Shown here: positions 38,171 to 47,015 of the stretch, piece after piece | How positions within the stretch are numbered: position 1 is the stretch's first letter | Layout of the letters: the number at the start of each line of letters is the position of its first letter | Origin: Amylibacter sp. SFDW26 | GTDB taxonomy: Bacteria; Pseudomonadota; Alphaproteobacteria; Rhodobacterales; Rhodobacteraceae | Direction of reading: 5' to 3' | Length of the DNA: 64,000 bases | Assembly (NCBI RefSeq): GCF_009184395.1 | Contig: NZ_WEIC01000006.1 | Location: 46,477 to 110,476 of the forward strand | The notes under the pieces: model-generated | The model's input: only the letters and a program-made list of their open reading frames with translations | The model's database searches: none | What the model was told of the DNA's origin: nothing | Translations under genes and position numbers: made by a program

Positions 38171-39157
38171 TTGCGGAAACTTGTCAATCTTTGGCACCAT
38201 TGGGCAGATGGTTTTTTGGAATATGTACCAAGCTGGTTAACATCTCCTAGCTTTAAAGCCGTAAAACCACTGGCCGTGCAAATTGTGGATCTTGAACAGT
38301 TTTTCGCTAACCCCGTTGAGACGATTGAAGCCAGTACTCAATTGGGTATCAATGAGCTTAAAGGGCGTGCAATTGATGTGACGCTGTCTATTGAAAATGT
38401 GCTGGAACGAAATGTTCATTTACCGAATATTCCAGAAAAGCATGTGCCAAAAGCATTGCAAACAAATTTACAAAAAGCGTCACCTATATCCGTTGACGAA
38501 CTCACATGGCGCCAAGCGGATAATAAAGGGGACTTAGGCAAGGCATATTACAAACAACTGGTGCTTAAAAATGAGCGATTGGTTCTGTTGGAAAAAACGA
38601 TTGATGCGATTGGCCTGCGTTTAAGAAAGGTTGCTGTTGGTTCAGCGAAAAAAACATTCATTGATTATTCCAGCACGTTTAGCCGCCCGCATCGGTTTTG
38701 GTTAGGTGTAAATATAGCGTTGCTTATGGCTTTTTGTGGTTGGTGGGGGCTATCCCAATACAAGCAATTGGAAATGTTGAGAAGCGTAACATCTGATATC
38801 AGAAGTGACATCACAGAATTAGAAACGCTTGCTGTAAAACGGTTTAAAGAACATCAAGAATATACCGAAGCGCAAGAGAATGCATTTCGGTTGGAAAAAA
38901 ATTTGCAGATTGGGAAAAATCGAACGCAACTGCTGGAGAATTTGACTGCCTTTTTTGATGATGGATCTTGGGTCTCTGAAATGTCTATTAAAGGCCCAAT
39001 CGTTTCATTAAATGGATTTTCGGTCAATGACGTCCCAGGTATAATTTCAAACTTAAAGCAAGAGAGTTGGGTGGCTGACGCTAAATTGATCTCGTCAATT
39101 TCAGGGGCAGTAAGCTCAAATTCAAAACGGTTTCAAATAGAAATTAGGGTTCAATAA
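38171..39157 (+). CDS. gspL: Type II secretion inner-membrane protein GspL-like (PilN-like)
   Basis: This 328-residue protein has a reduced cytoplasmic part, one membrane span (about 176-195) and a periplasmic coiled-coil plus ferredoxin-like region, as in GspL/PilN. The cytoplasmic actin-like domain is shorter than in enteric GspL. It starts at TTG 38171; no better start with a ribosome-binding site is evident. It would link GspE to the inner-membrane platform. The identification rests on position between gspE and the gspM-like gene, and on topology. Confidence 0.72.
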   Translation: MRKLVNLWHHWADGFLEYVPSWLTSPSFKAVKPLAVQIVDLEQFFANPVETIEASTQLGINELKGRAIDVTLSIENVLERNVHLPNIPEKHVPKALQTNLQKASPISVDELTWRQADNKGDLGKAYYKQLVLKNERLVLLEKTIDAIGLRLRKVAVGSAKKTFIDYSSTFSRPHRFWLGVNIALLMAFCGWWGLSQYKQLEMLRSVTSDIRSDITELETLAVKRFKEHQEYTEAQENAFRLEKNLQIGKNRTQLLENLTAFFDDGSWVSEMSIKGPIVSLNGFSVNDVPGIISNLKQESWVADAKLISSISGAVSSNSKRFQIEIRVQ

Positions 39158-39158
39158 T

Positions 39159-39692
39159 ATGACGCGCTCTCTTTATATATTTGCACCTCTTTTTACAGTC
39201 ATATGTATTATTTGGACAGCAGGTTATTTACCTTTAAAATCGGCGATAAATCATGAATTAAAGTACCATGATAGTTTAATTTTAAAACGAGAGGATATCG
39301 CAAAACGTTTAAGGGCTTTGCCACAAGGCGAACCTTCGACAAAAACACCCTATATTTGGGGTGATGGACCTAAAGACCTTGGGCAGGCCGTTTTAAATCT
39401 GCAATCTGCTGTTTCTGAAATAGCTTCACAGCATCAAATTCCAGAGCTGTTATTAGGCCCAAATGGGACGGCTAATGATGGTAACGTTACAAAGTTCCTT
39501 GTGGATTTTGAAACTGAAACCAGCTTGAGACAAGCCGTAGCGATGCTTGCTCAATTGGAGCAATATGATCCTCCAATAGGGGTTCAGTCACTTGATATAA
39601 GACATATCTCTACATTTAACCAAAACACTACGGATGTGAATGTATATATGCGTCTTACGCTTTGGGGGTGGGTGTCTCAAAATGAAGAGTAA
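39159..39692 (+). CDS. gspM: Type II secretion protein GspM-like (PilO-like)
   Basis: This 177-residue bitopic protein has one N-terminal membrane span (about 5-24), a short coiled region and a ferredoxin-like periplasmic domain (TNVN... replaced here by TTDVNVYMRLTLWGW at the end), the shape of GspM/PilO. It follows gspL by 1 bp and overlaps the next gene by 11 bp. It partners with GspL to form the platform. Confidence 0.7.
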   Translation: MTRSLYIFAPLFTVICIIWTAGYLPLKSAINHELKYHDSLILKREDIAKRLRALPQGEPSTKTPYIWGDGPKDLGQAVLNLQSAVSEIASQHQIPELLLGPNGTANDGNVTKFLVDFETETSLRQAVAMLAQLEQYDPPIGVQSLDIRHISTFNQNTTDVNVYMRLTLWGWVSQNEE

Positions 39693-40203
39693 AATTGGAA
39701 ATTTCATACCCCCTTTGCTGACGGTATTTATTGGGGCAATCCTTTATAGTGTTTGGCCTGAACCAGCAGGCATGCTTCAAGGCCAAGTTACGCACGTGGA
39801 TGTTCAAAGGAATGTTGAACAGATAGAAGAGCCTATCAAACATGAGGAATTTGCACCTGAGGAAAGCAATCTGGCGAAAATTCTAGATAGACCTTTGTTT
39901 TCAGAAACGCGACGTAACCCTGAGATAAAAAACGAACAAGAGCCTCAAGAGCCAGACGAAGCTTTTGTTGCTATTCCAGAACAAGAAACCTCAGAGCCTG
40001 TAAAGGTTCCTCCTCCAGATGTTGAGTTCTTAGGTATCATGAAACGCGGCGAAAAGCTCTCAGCGCTGCTACGCTCAAATGGTGTTGATGAGTGGCATCA
40101 ACGTGGAAATATTGTTATGGATTGGGAAATTACTGAGATCAAAAATGATGCAGTAACCTTTGTGAATGCAGAAGAAGAAATAACTATCAAAATTCGACAC
40201 TAA
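39682..40203 (+). CDS. gspC: Type II secretion protein GspC-like
   Basis: This 173-residue protein has one N-terminal membrane span, a Pro/Glu-rich linker (LDRPLFSETRR then many Glu) and an HR-type beta domain (VEFLGIMKRGEKLSALLRSN ending in ITIKIRH). GspC links the inner platform to the secretin GspD, encoded next. The PDZ or coiled-coil end present in many GspC is missing, so this is a short form. ATG 39682 was chosen; the open frame upstream overlaps gspM. Confidence 0.72.
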   Translation: MKSKIGNFIPPLLTVFIGAILYSVWPEPAGMLQGQVTHVDVQRNVEQIEEPIKHEEFAPEESNLAKILDRPLFSETRRNPEIKNEQEPQEPDEAFVAIPEQETSEPVKVPPPDVEFLGIMKRGEKLSALLRSNGVDEWHQRGNIVMDWEITEIKNDAVTFVNAEEEITIKIRH

Positions 40204-40234
40204 TTGCTATTGTTATGCTAAAAACAGGCATGAT

Positions 40235-42289
40235 ATGAACAAGGTAATTTTACTACTGACACTTCTGATAGTGTCAGCGTGTATTTCAGACCAAGCAAAA
40301 GACTCACCAAGTCGTTTTGGATCAGATACTTTTAGAACAAAAAATGACACAATTTCCAAACAAATCCTTGGTCAGCGCGGTCAAGGCCAACAAACAAAAG
40401 GTCGTAAAGCGCTATCACGGGGAAGCGATGAGTTTATTAACAATGACGCTTTAAAGAACAGCGGTAAAAGTGCTGCAATTGTAGTACCTGCAGGTCGTGA
40501 TAAAGTCGAAATGAACCTCATAAATGCAAGCATACCTGCAGCGGCTCAAGCTGTTTTAGGAGATACTTTAAAAGTACCCTTCGTTGTTTCTGATGCTGTA
40601 AATGGCCGTGTGACTGTGCAAACAACAGGGGCAATTCCTCAATCTGCGTTATTGGATCTTTTTGAGATTACTTTACGTGCAAATGGCGCACGCATGGAAA
40701 AAGAAGGCAAGGTGATAAAAATACTTCCTGGCAAACAGGGAACGCGACGCTTTGTGTCTTCGAGAGATAGCAGTGCAATAAGTGGTGATGCGATTGTTGT
40801 TGCACCATTGCAATTTATTTCTGCAAGTCAAATGTTCCAGCTTTTAAAACCAACAATTGAAGATGGTTTGAAGGTGGATGTTGATAAAAAACGCAATCTA
40901 TTGCTTTTATCTGGTGACAGGCCTGCACTGGAGGCTGGTTTGGATGCTATTAATCTCTTTGATGTTAATATTATGAGGGGGAAATCAATAGCATTGGTGA
41001 ATTTAGATGCGGCAGACCCCGAAGCTGTTGTTAAAGAATTGAATTTGATTTTTGAAACAGGGTCGGGAGGCTCTTTAGAAGATGTTGTAGAGTTTGTCCC
41101 GAACCCGAGACTGAGATCTATTTTGGTTATTACATCCAGATCTAAATACCTAGCTGAAGCGCAGCGTTGGATAAGAGATCTTGATCGCACAGCTGGTAAT
41201 GCCAATCGCTATGCGGAAATATATGAATTACAAAATCGTAGCGCTTCCGATCTTGCACCCGTTTTAGCGGGCCTCTTAGGGGTTGCAAGCAGCAGTGACT
41301 ATTCTTCAACACTTGAAACAACAGGAGAAGGAGCCATTGAGCCAGTTTCTTTGGATTTAGAGAACGATCAAATACAAGTTCTTGCAGATGATGCACGTAA
41401 TGCGATCATTGCACGTGCTTTGAAAAACGAGCATCAAGAAATCAGACGATTGATAAACCGATTAGATAGCTCTGCAAAACAAGTTCTTATTGAAGTCACT
41501 CTGGCTGAGGTCACATTGAATGATGAGCTTAATCTTGGTGTGCGTTGGTATTTGCAAAGTGGGAACTTCACCAATACGTTCTCTGATGTAACTTCAGGTG
41601 CAGTAGCATCTACATTCCCAGGATTTTCAACATTGTTTACGGCAAATAGCGCTCAAGCGGCTATTAATGCTTTATCCAGTGTAACCGATGTAAAAGTGAT
41701 CTCATCACCTACATTAACTGTGTTGGATAATAAAGAAGCTGAATTGCAAATTGGGGATCAAGTGCCAATTGCAACGCGCAGCTCACAATCTACAATAGAT
41801 CCTAATGCACCGATTGTCAGCACAATCGAGTACCGTGATACGGGTGTTATCATGCGGGTTAAACCGCGTATTGGTAAAGGTGGACGTGTTGTCATGGAAA
41901 TTGAACAAGAGGTAAGTGATGTGGCCAATACTACAACTTCAGGTATTGATTCACCAACCATAAGGCAGCGAGAAATTAAAACCAGTGTTGTTGTACAAAA
42001 TGGAGATACGCTGGCTTTAGGTGGTATTATCCAAGAACAGAAAAATTCGACGACATCGAAAGTTCCAGGTGCAGGTGATATCCCACTTCTAGGAGCATTG
42101 TTTAGAAATAAGAGTAAGACCGCTGCAAGAACAGAATTGCTGATCTTGATCCGTCCAACTGTTATTAATGATGTTGGCGATAGCCGTGCAGTTACACAGC
42201 ATTGGCGCGAAAAATTGAAGAATTCAAATCATATTATTAATTCAGGATTAGGGTCGCCAAAGCATACTTTGGCTGATGTCTTAGACTAA
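40235..42289 (+). CDS. gspD: Type II secretion outer-membrane secretin GspD
   Basis: This 684-residue lipoprotein secretin has lipobox LIVSAC, with acylated Cys16. N-terminal N0 and N1-N3 domains (about 90-390; IVVAPLQFISASQMFQLLKP and YAEIYELQNRSASDLAPVLAG) are followed by the secretin core: VLIEVTLAEVTLNDELNLGV, VISSPTLTVLDNKEAELQIG, and LALGGIIQEQ with VPGAGDIPLLGALFR. It forms the outer-membrane gate of the T2SS. Because the protein is a lipoprotein it may reach the outer membrane without a separate pilotin. Confidence 0.95.
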   Translation: MNKVILLLTLLIVSACISDQAKDSPSRFGSDTFRTKNDTISKQILGQRGQGQQTKGRKALSRGSDEFINNDALKNSGKSAAIVVPAGRDKVEMNLINASIPAAAQAVLGDTLKVPFVVSDAVNGRVTVQTTGAIPQSALLDLFEITLRANGARMEKEGKVIKILPGKQGTRRFVSSRDSSAISGDAIVVAPLQFISASQMFQLLKPTIEDGLKVDVDKKRNLLLLSGDRPALEAGLDAINLFDVNIMRGKSIALVNLDAADPEAVVKELNLIFETGSGGSLEDVVEFVPNPRLRSILVITSRSKYLAEAQRWIRDLDRTAGNANRYAEIYELQNRSASDLAPVLAGLLGVASSSDYSSTLETTGEGAIEPVSLDLENDQIQVLADDARNAIIARALKNEHQEIRRLINRLDSSAKQVLIEVTLAEVTLNDELNLGVRWYLQSGNFTNTFSDVTSGAVASTFPGFSTLFTANSAQAAINALSSVTDVKVISSPTLTVLDNKEAELQIGDQVPIATRSSQSTIDPNAPIVSTIEYRDTGVIMRVKPRIGKGGRVVMEIEQEVSDVANTTTSGIDSPTIRQREIKTSVVVQNGDTLALGGIIQEQKNSTTSKVPGAGDIPLLGALFRNKSKTAARTELLILIRPTVINDVGDSRAVTQHWREKLKNSNHIINSGLGSPKHTLADVLD

Positions 42290-42290
42290 G

Positions 42291-43517
42291 ATGACAGAGT
42301 TCCATTACTTAGCTTTTGATGGTGCAGGCAAAGAGCGCAAGGCTACAGTGGAAGCGTCATCAAAAGCTGAGGCAATACTGCTGATAGAAGCTGAAGGTCT
42401 AACGCCTATTGATGTTTCAGAGATGACATCTCATCAAGGTAGTATTTGGACACGTGATATAGCGTTTTTTTCAAAGACAATATCTGATAAAGATCAAGCT
42501 AATCTGGCGGAATTACTTGCGAACCTATTCTCGGCCCAATTGTCTATACAAGATGTTTTGACAATTGCGCAGGATTCCAATGTGCCAAAAAATGTCAGGG
42601 TGTTTCTAAAGCAGGTCCAAGAAAAGCTGATACGCGGTGTGTCAATTGGAGAGGCATTTAATGCAAGTAATGGTGTGATTTCAAAAGAATTTGCAACTTT
42701 TGTAAGTATTGGAGATGCTTCAAATAATATGAGCAGCGTCATGATGGATGCGGCCCATTTGTATAAAAAACGCTATGAGACTTCTGCAAAGATTAAATCT
42801 GCCCTTGTTTACCCTGCGATCCTTTTGCTTGCATCGATGGCACTCATTTTAATGCTTATATTTTTTCTTGTTCCAACTCTTAGCCCTATTTTTGTTGCAG
42901 CAAATATACCACCGCCATTCTTATTTGCGTTTGTAAATAACCTTCAAACAAGTTTAAGTGCGTGGTGGCATATGTTTGTTGTTGTTTCTGTTTCTATTGG
43001 CATTTTACTGTATTTGATTAGTCAACTTGATGGGCCTCAAAGAATACTGAGAGATATGAAATATAAGATACCTATATTTGGTGAAATTTATTTACTAAGC
43101 CAGTTGTCATCAGATTGCCGCTTTTTATCGTTGTTGTTGGGAGGAGGAGCAAACTTACCCTTGGCATTAAATCAGGTGAGCACTGATCGCAAACCAGACG
43201 TTATTCAAAATATGTATCAAAATGTATTAGAAAGTTTACGGGAAGGCTCTACGTTTCTTGTGAATATTCAGGACAAAGAAATACTCCCCAAAGAGTATAT
43301 TACGTTTATTGGTTTGGCAGAACGTACAAATAACTGGGGTATAATACTTAAAAACCTTGCAACAGTTTTAGAAGTTAAAGTGGAGCAAAAACGTGGCAAG
43401 CTGCTGCAAGTTATGACGCCAGCAATAACTTTGATAGTTGGGGTCTCAATCGGGTTCTTGGTCTATTCTGTTATCGATGCCATTTTACAAATCAATGACC
43501 TCGCGTTTCAATCATAA
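42291..43517 (+). CDS. gspF: Type II secretion inner-membrane protein GspF
   Basis: This 408-residue polytopic protein has two GspF cytoplasmic helical domains (about 70-190 and 270-395) and three membrane spans (YPAILLLASMALILMLIFFL, WWHMFVVVSVSIGILLYLIS, and a last span with GVSIGFLVYSVIDAIL). GspF is the platform core to which GspE couples. It begins 1 bp after gspD, and its end overlaps the gspH start by 23 bp. Confidence 0.93.
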   Translation: MTEFHYLAFDGAGKERKATVEASSKAEAILLIEAEGLTPIDVSEMTSHQGSIWTRDIAFFSKTISDKDQANLAELLANLFSAQLSIQDVLTIAQDSNVPKNVRVFLKQVQEKLIRGVSIGEAFNASNGVISKEFATFVSIGDASNNMSSVMMDAAHLYKKRYETSAKIKSALVYPAILLLASMALILMLIFFLVPTLSPIFVAANIPPPFLFAFVNNLQTSLSAWWHMFVVVSVSIGILLYLISQLDGPQRILRDMKYKIPIFGEIYLLSQLSSDCRFLSLLLGGGANLPLALNQVSTDRKPDVIQNMYQNVLESLREGSTFLVNIQDKEILPKEYITFIGLAERTNNWGIILKNLATVLEVKVEQKRGKLLQVMTPAITLIVGVSIGFLVYSVIDAILQINDLAFQS

Positions 43518-43887
43518 AAGCCAAAGTGGAGTAACGCTTTTAGAAACGCTTTTTGCGTTAGCAATCTTTATTCTTATTGTGGTCATTGCGGGGCAATCCT
43601 ATCAAAGATATTCTGACCGAAATGCGCGCGTAGATATTAATGTTGTTTACATTGAAAGTACTGTCCAAAGTCTCAGGCTCAGGTCGATTGCGAAAGGTGA
43701 GCAACAGATAATGTTTGTGAATGAAGTCATTGGGACAGATAATAGGCAATGTCAGACAAATCAGAACGCACCTATAATATTTTATGCAAACGGGATCGTT
43801 TCATCAGATCCTATTTGTATTTTACTTTCAGATGATAAGGAAAAAACAATTGTGATTGATTGGATGACGGGAGAATTGAAATATTGA
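43495..43887 (+). CDS. gspH: Minor pseudopilin GspH
   Basis: This 130-residue prepilin-like protein has a short basic leader cut after Gly in KSQSG, then VTLLETLFALAIFILIVVIA with Glu at +5, so it is processed by a prepilin peptidase. A globular part with a Cys pair (CQTN and PICI) follows. ATG 43495 lies inside gspF. By position between gspF and gspI it is GspH-like. Confidence 0.8.
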   Translation: MTSRFNHKSQSGVTLLETLFALAIFILIVVIAGQSYQRYSDRNARVDINVVYIESTVQSLRLRSIAKGEQQIMFVNEVIGTDNRQCQTNQNAPIIFYANGIVSSDPICILLSDDKEKTIVIDWMTGELKY

Positions 43888-44264
43888 GTTTGCGTCATAA
43901 AGAGAAAGGGTTTTCATTGTTGGAAACATTAGTTGCTTTTGCTTTAGCAACAATGGTTCTTGCAATATTTTATAAAACCACTGGTGTGACATTAACTCAA
44001 TCACATAAAGCTTTATCAGAGCATCAGCGACTGCAATTGGCTGAATCGATTTTAGATGAGTATTTAATCGTCCCTGACACTGCACTCAAAGGTCGTTTTG
44101 ATGGTAGGTGGGAATGGCAAATTTCCACAAGCATTGTAGAAGGTCTGCCTCAGACAAAATATGATAGGCTTGTGCGGATAGAAGAAGTTTCAATCACTGT
44201 ATCGGAGGTTTCGGCACCAAGTCAGAAAACAACACTTTCAACAGAACGTATTGTACGAAAATGA
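43884..44264 (+). CDS. gspI: Minor pseudopilin GspI
   Basis: This 126-residue protein has a leader ending in KEKG and then FSLLETLVAFALATMVLAIF, with Glu at +5. It is part of the GspI-J-K tip complex of the pseudopilus. The TTG at 43884 overlaps the gspH stop (TTGA) and gives a 9-residue leader of normal size; a farther TTG at 43860 is possible. Confidence 0.82.
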   Translation: MSLRHKEKGFSLLETLVAFALATMVLAIFYKTTGVTLTQSHKALSEHQRLQLAESILDEYLIVPDTALKGRFDGRWEWQISTSIVEGLPQTKYDRLVRIEEVSITVSEVSAPSQKTTLSTERIVRK

Positions 44265-44881
44265 TGTCAAATAATTCCCAATCTGGCTTTAGTTATCTTG
44301 AAATGCTTATATCTCTGGCTCTTTTGGCAGTTATTTCTGTTGGCCTTGCGAGCTCGCTAGATTTTGGCCGTCAAGTTTGGTTGCGAGCGGATACATATTC
44401 AAACATTGAAACAACAGTAATGCTGCGCAATATTGTGAAAGAATGGGTGGAAGAAATCGAGGATTCTTCAAATGTAACTGGGACATCTGAAACTATGGAT
44501 TTTGTTATTTACCCAAAGATTGTTCCAAACCCTAAAGTTACTCAATTGAAGATCTCATTGTTCAAAAGCAATATCTCTCTAGGTGATGCATTAATGTTTT
44601 CTGCAAGGGGATATGATCTGGATGGAAATACTGTTTTTCAAGATCAACGTGCTCTTAAAGATGGTCTAATAGACATCAACATCCAGTATTATGGAAATAC
44701 ACATCCAAACACTTCAAAAGAGTGGCACAGTGCGTGGGATCATAAACAAGGCACACTTGATTTGATTAAAGTCACGGCTCAAACAAACTCAGGGGCAGTA
44801 TTTATCCCCTTTACAGCCCGAGTGGGCAAAACAGCGCGTTATAAGAAAATATCAGCGTCTTCTTTGGTGCCGCCAGATTGA
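44261..44881 (+). CDS. gspJ: Minor pseudopilin GspJ
   Basis: This 206-residue protein has leader SNNSQSG and then FSYLEMLISLALLAVISVGL (Glu +5), followed by a beta-rich globular domain. It overlaps gspI by 4 bp (ATGA). Its last 43 bases overlap the convergent gspG gene, so the two mRNAs are complementary at their 3' ends. Confidence 0.83.
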   Translation: MMSNNSQSGFSYLEMLISLALLAVISVGLASSLDFGRQVWLRADTYSNIETTVMLRNIVKEWVEEIEDSSNVTGTSETMDFVIYPKIVPNPKVTQLKISLFKSNISLGDALMFSARGYDLDGNTVFQDQRALKDGLIDINIQYYGNTHPNTSKEWHSAWDHKQGTLDLIKVTAQTNSGAVFIPFTARVGKTARYKKISASSLVPPD

Positions 44882-45261
44882 CCATCTCGCCCAAGTGAAA
44901 ACAGGTCAAAGTCTTTATCTTGACCAGGAAAGCGGAAAATGTAGCGTCTTCCCCATGGGTCTTTGATGCCATCTTCGCTATCCAAATAAGGGCCATTCCA
45001 CCCTTTTAATTGGTCTGGTGCGCTTAACAAAAGATTTAAACCTTCAGCCTCATTTGGATAACGGCCTATATCAATATAAAGAAGTTGCAATGCACCTTTA
45101 ATATTTGCCATTTGAATTGTCGCGGATTGACTTTTTGCGCGCCCGAAATAGTCAAGAATTCGCGGGGCAACGAGCCCCATAATCATCCCGATGATCGCGA
45201 GTACCACTAATATTTCAATCAAAGAAATTCCTGCTGATGCTTTTGTTTTTCTGCGGGTCAT
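44839..45261 (-). CDS. gspG: Major pseudopilin GspG
   Basis: This 140-residue protein has leader RRKTKASAG, then ISLIEILVVLAIIGMIMGLV (Glu +5), and the GspG hallmarks IDIGRYPNEAEGLNLLLSAP, GWNGPYLDSEDGIKDPWGRR and DLFSLGRDGQSGGTKEDADI. The last includes the calcium-binding loop. It is the main subunit of the pseudopilus. It is encoded on the opposite strand to the other pseudopilins, next to the prepilin peptidase, an unusual order for gsp clusters. Confidence 0.95.
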   Translation of the reverse strand: MTRRKTKASAGISLIEILVVLAIIGMIMGLVAPRILDYFGRAKSQSATIQMANIKGALQLLYIDIGRYPNEAEGLNLLLSAPDQLKGWNGPYLDSEDGIKDPWGRRYIFRFPGQDKDFDLFSLGRDGQSGGTKEDADIFL

Positions 45262-45270
45262 TTCGATATC

Positions 45271-45756
45271 CTATAATACTGGTCCAAAGAGCCAAATGTA
45301 AAACGTTGAAAAGGCCAAGAAAGGCCCGAAAGGTATATACCTTTCATCTTTTTTATTACTTAATCTGTTAACACATAAAGTGGCTAAAATGCCAATGATT
45401 GATGCTAGAAAAATTACATTGATCACGCCAATTAGACCAACCCATAATCCACAACCAAAGATGAATTTTGTATCGCCCATACCCAGGCCATCATAACCTC
45501 GCAATCGGCGAAAAATAATAGATATTGTCCAGAATAGTAGGGCTGCTACACAGCCTGCAATCATATGAGGAATTAACCGATCGGGGTAATGCCATAATAG
45601 AAACATAAGCCCTGATAATGCTATGCCAATATTTGCTATGTCAGGAATGACGAGATGTTCTAGATCGGTTATAGTAAGCCAGATCAGCCAGGGTATTAAT
45701 ACCATTGAACCAATGATAACAAAATAAGGGGGGGCGGCGATGAGCAAACATCCCAA
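45271..45756 (-). CDS. gspO: Prepilin peptidase (A24 family, short form)
   Basis: This membrane aspartyl protease has its two catalytic Asp residues in TITDLEHLVIPD and GLGMGDTKF. It would cut the leaders of GspG, H, I, J and K. The N-terminal methylase domain with its four cysteines is absent, so it resembles the short CpaA/TadV type of about 160 residues. The start is uncertain: the frame is open to 45942 but would then run through gspK. TTG 45756 gives a full first membrane span and a 17-bp overlap with the gspK start; ATG 45705 would remove part of that span. Confidence 0.8.
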   Translation of the reverse strand: MGCLLIAAPPYFVIIGSMVLIPWLIWLTITDLEHLVIPDIANIGIALSGLMFLLWHYPDRLIPHMIAGCVAALLFWTISIIFRRLRGYDGLGMGDTKFIFGCGLWVGLIGVINVIFLASIIGILATLCVNRLSNKKDERYIPFGPFLAFSTFYIWLFGPVL

Positions 45757-46450
45757 ATATAATACCGATAAGACCCCGACTAAACTTACACGTTGCTTTG
45801 TCGACAAGGATGCTGGGTTTTCTTTAATCACGGTTTTATTCAGCCTTATGATTATTATGTCGATGATGGCAGCCATCTCAGGTGCATTTCTAAAACCGCA
45901 ACTTACGTTGCGGGCCCAAGCAAAGTCGAGCCAAAAGAACACGATTGTAGAAAAAGGTTATACCAGAATAAGCCTACTTGCTGGGGAGGCTATGCTGAAC
46001 AAAGGTAAGTCAGATCGTGACGATATTCCGAAATTAGATGGAACTGAGTTTAAGATTGTTATTGATGGAGAACCACTTTTTTATCGTCTTTATGATCAAG
46101 AAGGGTTTATTGATCTCAACTTATCACCGCCAAAATTGCTAGAGCTTTATTTTAATCGTTTGGGTTTGGGAGTGGAGTTCACCCGTAATTTCTTGGAAAG
46201 CCGAACTCAAAAACCTGAAACGTCAACGATGATGTTTAAGCAAAAATTGAAGTTATTGAATAGGTTGGATGATCCGATGGCTGACTTCATAGTGATAGGG
46301 TCTGAACAAAGTCGCTTATCTTATAAGAATACTCCCGTAGCACTTCTGAGTTTTTTAGCTAATAATAACGGAAATAGGGATGAGTTGATTGGTATTATTG
46401 GTCGGCATTTCTTTACATCAGGTAGAGCTGAAAATGTTGTTTTGAAATAG
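45740..46450 (+). CDS. gspK: Minor pseudopilin GspK (short)
   Basis: This 236-residue protein has a leader ending in DKDAG and then FSLITVLFSLMIIMSMMAAI. Residue +5 is Thr rather than Glu, the known exception in GspK. LYDQEGFIDLNLSPPKLLEL and the later region fit GspK, but the protein is about 80-100 residues shorter than typical members, so part of the large alpha domain is missing. It caps the pseudopilus with GspI and GspJ. It is divergent from the peptidase gene and is the last gene of the cluster. Confidence 0.82.
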   Translation: MSKHPKYNTDKTPTKLTRCFVDKDAGFSLITVLFSLMIIMSMMAAISGAFLKPQLTLRAQAKSSQKNTIVEKGYTRISLLAGEAMLNKGKSDRDDIPKLDGTEFKIVIDGEPLFYRLYDQEGFIDLNLSPPKLLELYFNRLGLGVEFTRNFLESRTQKPETSTMMFKQKLKLLNRLDDPMADFIVIGSEQSRLSYKNTPVALLSFLANNNGNRDELIGIIGRHFFTSGRAENVVLK

Positions 46451-46620
46451 ATAAGTAAAGTATCATAAGCTAAATAATTGGGAAATATACTAATCTTACA
46501 ACCTCCGTTTTTAGACTAATGAAAACAAAACTCAGCACAGCACTAAATTAAGATATTTACTCCATCGACAAGGCGACAGCCATGTGGACATTTGGGACGA
46601 ACGTCCAGGGGCGACGCGCT

Positions 46621-46724
46621 GTATGAAATCTAATAGGGTTCTTGATTGGATTCTGTCACATCCAAATGATGATGCTGGGGGTGTTTGAGTTTATTTTAGT
46701 CGCTTTATCATAATTTCCATTATG
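46621..46724 (+). repeat. 104-bp direct repeat, copy 2 (identical to 15352-15455)
   Basis: It is identical base for base to 15352-15455, 31 kb away, in the same orientation. The flanks differ on both sides. Confidence 0.9.
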
Positions 46725-46823
46725 TGGCTTATGGGAGTTTTAATTTCTATGGTCACTTATTTTATATCTTAATATTTAAATATGAGTGCTTTTAATATTA
46801 ATCAAAGGCAAACTTATGTGCCC

Positions 46824-46908
46824 ATAAAGGCAAGAGTAGTGTGTCATTCATTTTCCTGTTCTAATAAAATCGATCACTTAGAAAGTACAAAAAGGCAAAG
46901 CCTTTTGG
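46824..46908 (+). repeat. 85-bp diverged repeat, copy 2 (pairs with 27733-27817)
   Basis: It matches 27733-27817 at 72 of 85 bases without gaps. The 3' end forms the hairpin AAAAGGC-AAA-GCCTTTT. The 23-bp element shared with 15270-15292 overlaps its left end. Confidence 0.75.
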
Positions 46909-46968
46909 ATGCAGACCTTTGCCTTTGGCGTTATGGTGGCAAATCATCTATTGTCGCATGACATAAAA

Positions 46969-46990
46969 AAGCCGCCCAAAAGGACGGCTT
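46969..46990 (-). terminator. Rho-independent terminator of rpmJ
   Basis: On the minus strand AAGCCGTCC and GGGCGGCTT pair (one mismatch) around TTTT and are followed by TTTTTT. It lies 25 bp after the rpmJ stop. Confidence 0.85.
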
Positions 46991-47015
46991 CTTTAATAAT
47001 ACTACATGGTAGTGA

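Larger units (their letters stand above)
46451..46968. other. Gene-free region with mosaic repeats after the T2SS cluster
   Basis: It holds the second copies of the 104-bp (46621-46724), 23-bp (46804-46826) and 85-bp (46824-46908) repeats. A reading frame from 46515 (YLLHRQGDSHVDIWDERPGA) runs in frame into the repeat peptide MKSNRVLDWILSHPND, but it has no start or ribosome-binding site. I see no intact gene. Confidence 0.6.
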
